Assembly: GCF_000003815.2 (NCBI RefSeq)
Contig: NC_049992.1
Coordinates: 14,185,347-14,232,846 of the forward strand
Length of the DNA stretch: 47,500 nucleotides
Direction: 5' to 3'
Origin: Branchiostoma floridae
Lineage: Eukaryota > Chordata > Leptocardii > Amphioxiformes > Branchiostomatidae
Part shown: positions 44,801-47,500 of the stretch, piece by piece
Layout of the letters: every line of letters begins with the position of its first letter
Position numbering within the stretch: the stretch's first letter is position 1
The notes under the pieces: generated by a model
Databases searched by the model: none
What the model was told of the DNA's origin: nothing
The model's input: only the letters and a program-made list of their open reading frames with translations
Made by a program: the position numbers and the translations under genes

Positions 44801-46425
44801 CCATTGGCGCCATTGACAAGAACCTTCTCTGTTTCACCAGGATGACATTGTCGCTATCGCCCCAAACGCCACAGCACTACATGATGCTGAGATGTTCGAC
44901 TTTGCCCGAAACATGACCATTGTTATCACCATAGCGGTTGCCTGGGTGGTCTTCTTAGTGGTGGCCTGTATTAACGTAAGCATTCATATAGTTTTGATCC
45001 ACTTACGGCTTAGTTTTGTCCTCATCGTTCCATTACTAAACGTCAGCTTGCTTCGTCGCTGGTATAATTTGCTTTCAAGTGTCAAGAATACATATGCATA
45101 TCAATATTGAATATGAGCGATATACATATACCAATATAAATTGATAACATTACTTATCTATGCCTGTACAGTTAATGATGTATTTTTCATTCAAATCGAT
45201 TTTTAAAAGATCTCCTTTCCTTTTTACCCACTTACATATTCAACACTTTAACTATTTTATTTTCGTTCTTTGTAAGGATGCATTTCTGCATACCACTGTT
45301 TTACTTTGTTTGCATTTAGCCTTATGGTATGATCTTGCAATTATGATTACTATCAAATGTGTGTCGCCAGATTTACTGCATTCTGGTGGTATATTCCCAC
45401 ATCCAAAACCTGCGAGAGAGAGACCAGGCGGACGACCAGCCCAGCGGACCCCCTCCTGCATACGAGCCTGCAGCCCAGGTGTACAGCCTCGAGGTAAGGG
45501 TGGTATCTCACTGCACTTGGGGCACCGGTGCAGCACTGCGGGGTTCGTTAACTGCGGTACTGTACGTGTTGTGTTATTTTCGCCGATTTTTTCATAACTT
45601 AGATACTGTGTAATACTTAAAAGTATGACTTATAAGACAACAAAATACACAAAACGTAAGAAAATCCATTCTTTATCTCTGAACATCGTTGAGTAATCTT
45701 TCGACCGGTGCCCCAAGCGCAATGAGATACGGGAACAACAAAAGCACATAACTCGATCAAGCTATGTCTGTTTGCAGCATTCATTATGACATAATACGTG
45801 ATGTGACTTTGTCTTCGAATCTGTTGGTGGCGGTAGCGGAGTGATATGAACGCTGTGCATGTTCATCTGACGAATGAGAGAGAAAGCCAAACATAAATTT
45901 GTGTCCCAGTCCATCGTGACTACCAGTAAGAAGTAACAGGGTTAGCGGCTGAAAACGTTTGCAGCAAGCGATGAAGTCAGAGAAGGTATATGGCATATTT
46001 CTGTCCATGTTGAACGCCATTGAACGATCCTGATGTAAAACAGTTTCTGTGCATTTACGAAAATAGTTTCATCAGGTTGGTAGAACATAGGATATTGGAT
46101 ATTTCTTTTTCACAACCAGAATGCCTCTTACCTGCTAACGTTTCGAACGGTCTGTCAGGTATCTTCCTCAGAGCTTTTATCTGTAGTTCTGCTTCTGTCC
46201 ACTATATGTAACCTATGTAGGTGGCGCTTTTATTGCAGCGAGAACACAATCCCAAACGTGGCTGTGTTTGTAGCTCCCCTAGTTTGTGTGGGTGTTATTT
46301 TCAGTGCTACATTTAGTAATGAATGGTTTATGCTTGAACTACAGGCAGCTAAGGTGGATGCTGAGCCGCGTGTTGACCGAAAAGACACTCCAGCAACGTC
46401 GTCCACGTTGGTCACATCTGCCTGA
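38862..46425 (+). CDS. Gene G: divergent LAPTM-like protein, long gene with uncertain C-terminus
   Basis: Exons 38862-38936, 42349-42406, 43353-43426, 44051-44170, 44841-44975 and 45371-45493 are well supported, phases 0, 1, 0, 0, 0. The start STCCGCCNVRTGS is the closest in the array to vertebrate LAPTM4. Exon 4 has LCIAWVIGAIIY. Exon 5 begins with a luminal loop holding two N-glycosylation sequons (NAT, NMT). Span 4 lacks the Glu found in A-F. The tail has PPPAYEPAAQVYSLE: PPAY is a PPxY motif and YSLE a weaker tyrosine signal. After GAG (45491-45493) a MITE begins. Splicing at GTAAGG to 46345-46425 adds 26 residues and TGA, total 221 (the model used here). The alternatives are an acceptor at 45777 adding HSL and stop, or read-through to TAA at 45611-45613. 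Intron 1 is 3.4 kb. Confidence 0.72.
40989..41133 (+). CDS. Candidate alternative exon 2 of gene G
   Basis: 145 bases, open throughout, from TTTGAGTAG|GCA to ATCG|GTAATG. Phases are 0 in and 1 out, exactly those of exon 2 in every gene of the array. It is clearly richer in GC than the surrounding intron. The 48 encoded residues (for example HIMVTEHAFYGLIKIRNEDY) are polar rather than membrane-spanning, unlike the regular exon 42349-42406. It joins exon 3 in frame as I-A-KYIGVFMDG. It could replace the regular exon 2 but cannot be added to it. It may be a chance open stretch. Confidence 0.3.
42495..43235. mobile_element. Element with TTTCGCCACAA-type subterminal repeats (gene G intron 2)
   Basis: The left side has GTTTCGCCACAA, ATTTCGCCACC and GTTTCGCAACAA in direct order within about 50 bases. 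The right side has the complement forms TGTGGCAAAATGAC, TGTAGCGAAATGAC, TGTTGCGAAC and TGTGGCGAAACG. Clustered short motifs inverted between ends resemble transposase-binding subterminal repeats. The interior contains a second repeat ending at 43140. Confidence 0.5.
43060..43140. repeat. CA-rich microsatellite and ACCTCCAT hairpin
   Basis: ACACAGAC units run from about 43060 to 43106. They are followed by the hairpin ACCTCCAT-TTTT-CATGGAGGT (about 43118-43138). Reversed, this matches the left end of the repeat at 14318. Confidence 0.7.
43851..44073 (+). repeat. Tandem duplication covering the acceptor of gene G exon 4
   Basis: GGTAACTTGTACAACCGATC (43851) recurs as GGTAACTTGTATAGCAAATC (43956). 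GTTTAG|AACAATACATTA (43930-43947) recurs as GTTTAG|AACAACAGATAC (44045-44062), the real exon 4 start. The upstream copy thus carries a degenerate acceptor plus about 20 bases of exon 4. Its frame soon reaches a stop. Confidence 0.55.
45497..45730. mobile_element. TA-flanked long-hairpin MITE, copy 4, at the gene G exon 6 border
   Basis: The left arm AGGGTGGTATCTCACTGCAC follows TA at 45495-45496. The right arm (GGTGCCCCAAGCGCAATGAG) stops at GATAC, so the last 10 or so bases are missing. The core matches the variant at 20118-20364 in the same orientation. The first base of the element is three bases after the exon 6 splice border. Confidence 0.7.
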
Positions 46426-47500
46426 GGACTTTCCCGTGCGCCATGCCGAGACACTGAATCTCTATGTCACTCACTCTACCAAGTTCATTGGTGCCTTCCG
46501 GCAAGATGGTATTTTAGAAAGTACAACATTCCAACAAAACCACGAATAACTTCGAAATTTTAGTACAAAAATAATAGCTTTTACAACAATACAAGTGCCA
46601 GAATGGCGGCCGCGTCAGCGATAAAAGACAATCTTTTTTGAAAGGATGTCTCAAATGAATCCAGAAAAAATAACGTTTGTACGGATTTGGTCCGATGAGC
46701 TTTCTTGAAGAAAAAGTGTCATAAGATTCAGGTGTATAGTAGTATACACTGAGTCGCTATCCATGTTGTGTTGGTGATAGCTGCCATGATGTCATATTAG
46801 ACAAGTAATACGTTTACGTAAAAATAGGCTTACTAAAGCTTCTTGTAGGGATTGAATGCAATACATTTTTTTAGTACGTAAAAGATCAAACGTTTTGTTC
46901 GGTAACGTGATCACACATTCATCAATGCACACCTTATAGATATAGTGAAATACTCTATATTGATTAACTTGGAATTCTGGTGTGCAGAGACGTATAGATG
47001 AGTATAAGAAGGGTCCAAGATGAAATATTGAACACGTATAAAGGAATTGAAAACGTTAGTTTTACAATCATGCAAATCATGCAAAAATGATAACTTGGCA
47101 GTACAGTTTGCGTAGTGTATACTCAGTGCAGCATTTGTAACCTAGGCTTTCATCTAGGGACGTGGTTGTTTTGTACTGAATCGACTGCTTATCCATTGAC
47201 GAGTAAAGGTGTATTGTAACTGTGTTTAACCCTATTCAGACCGGGGGGGGGGATTTTGAGGCCCGCGCCAACTTCGATGCCCTATAACAGCAAGAACGCC
47301 TTACGCTAAAGCCACCAAATTTGGTGAGTTTTCCTAAAATATTGTTGGCAACAATTTTACGAAGTTTGACAAATTTTCCATTTTTTCGTGTTGCCATGGC
47401 AACCGTTTGCTGACAGGCAGTTTTGCCAAAAATCACTATTTTTGGTTCTAACAATGTATTTTTCACATTTATTTGCTATATTACTGCTATTTTGTTACAT
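46426..47500. other. End of window, no gene recognised
   Basis: Presumed 3'UTR of gene G and spacer. A G-run at 47242-47251 begins a stretch with GTTGCCATGGCAAC (about 47391-47404), a 14-bp palindrome that looks like part of a dispersed repeat. No second copy lies in this window. Confidence 0.3.

Noticed and set aside
46286-46549. 87-codon + strand frame near the end of gene G
   Set aside because: The proposed last exon of gene G (46345-46425) uses another frame with a proper acceptor; this frame shows no domain.

Overview
The window looks like invertebrate chordate DNA, most probably amphioxus (Branchiostoma). Genes are split into many short exons of 53-145 bases with GT/AG borders, introns are crowded with small hairpin transposons, and the proteins belong to animal families. 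The genus is inference; the eukaryotic gene structure is read directly. Nearly all open frames longer than 60 codons are chance frames. The real genes had to be assembled exon by exon.

Bases 1-1853 hold the last three exons of a CCDC167-like gene (+ strand), a small coiled-coil protein with a C-terminal membrane anchor. Its 5' end lies outside the window. Its introns hold a hAT-type element with an 8-bp target duplication and a block with palindromic ends carrying a tRNA-like unit.

Bases 3509-46425 hold seven head-to-tail genes, all on the + strand, called A to G here. Each encodes a 169-221 residue protein with a Cys-rich N-terminus, four membrane spans and a short tail carrying PPxY-like and/or YxxPhi motifs. 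This is the plan of the LAPTM4/LAPTM5 (Mtp) family of late endosome/lysosome membrane proteins. All seven share intron positions and phases (0, 1, 0, 0, 0). They fall into three groups: A-B-C, D-E, and the more divergent F and G. Most have a splice acceptor 24-57 bases before the ATG, so a 5'UTR intron is likely throughout the array.

Between and inside the genes lie several repeat families: a Mutator-like MITE (five copies, most with 9-bp target duplications), a TA-flanked long-hairpin MITE (four copies, one sitting exactly at an exon border of gene G), a family of very small palindromes with 5-bp duplications, compound hairpins, minisatellites and a 5'-truncated LINE on the minus strand. Bases 46426-47500 hold no gene that I recognise.

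Functional inference: the seven paralogues are probably lysosomal adaptor or transport-helper proteins whose tails recruit NEDD4-type WW-domain ligases and clathrin adaptors. Tail motifs differ between copies, which suggests divergence of sorting or partner choice.
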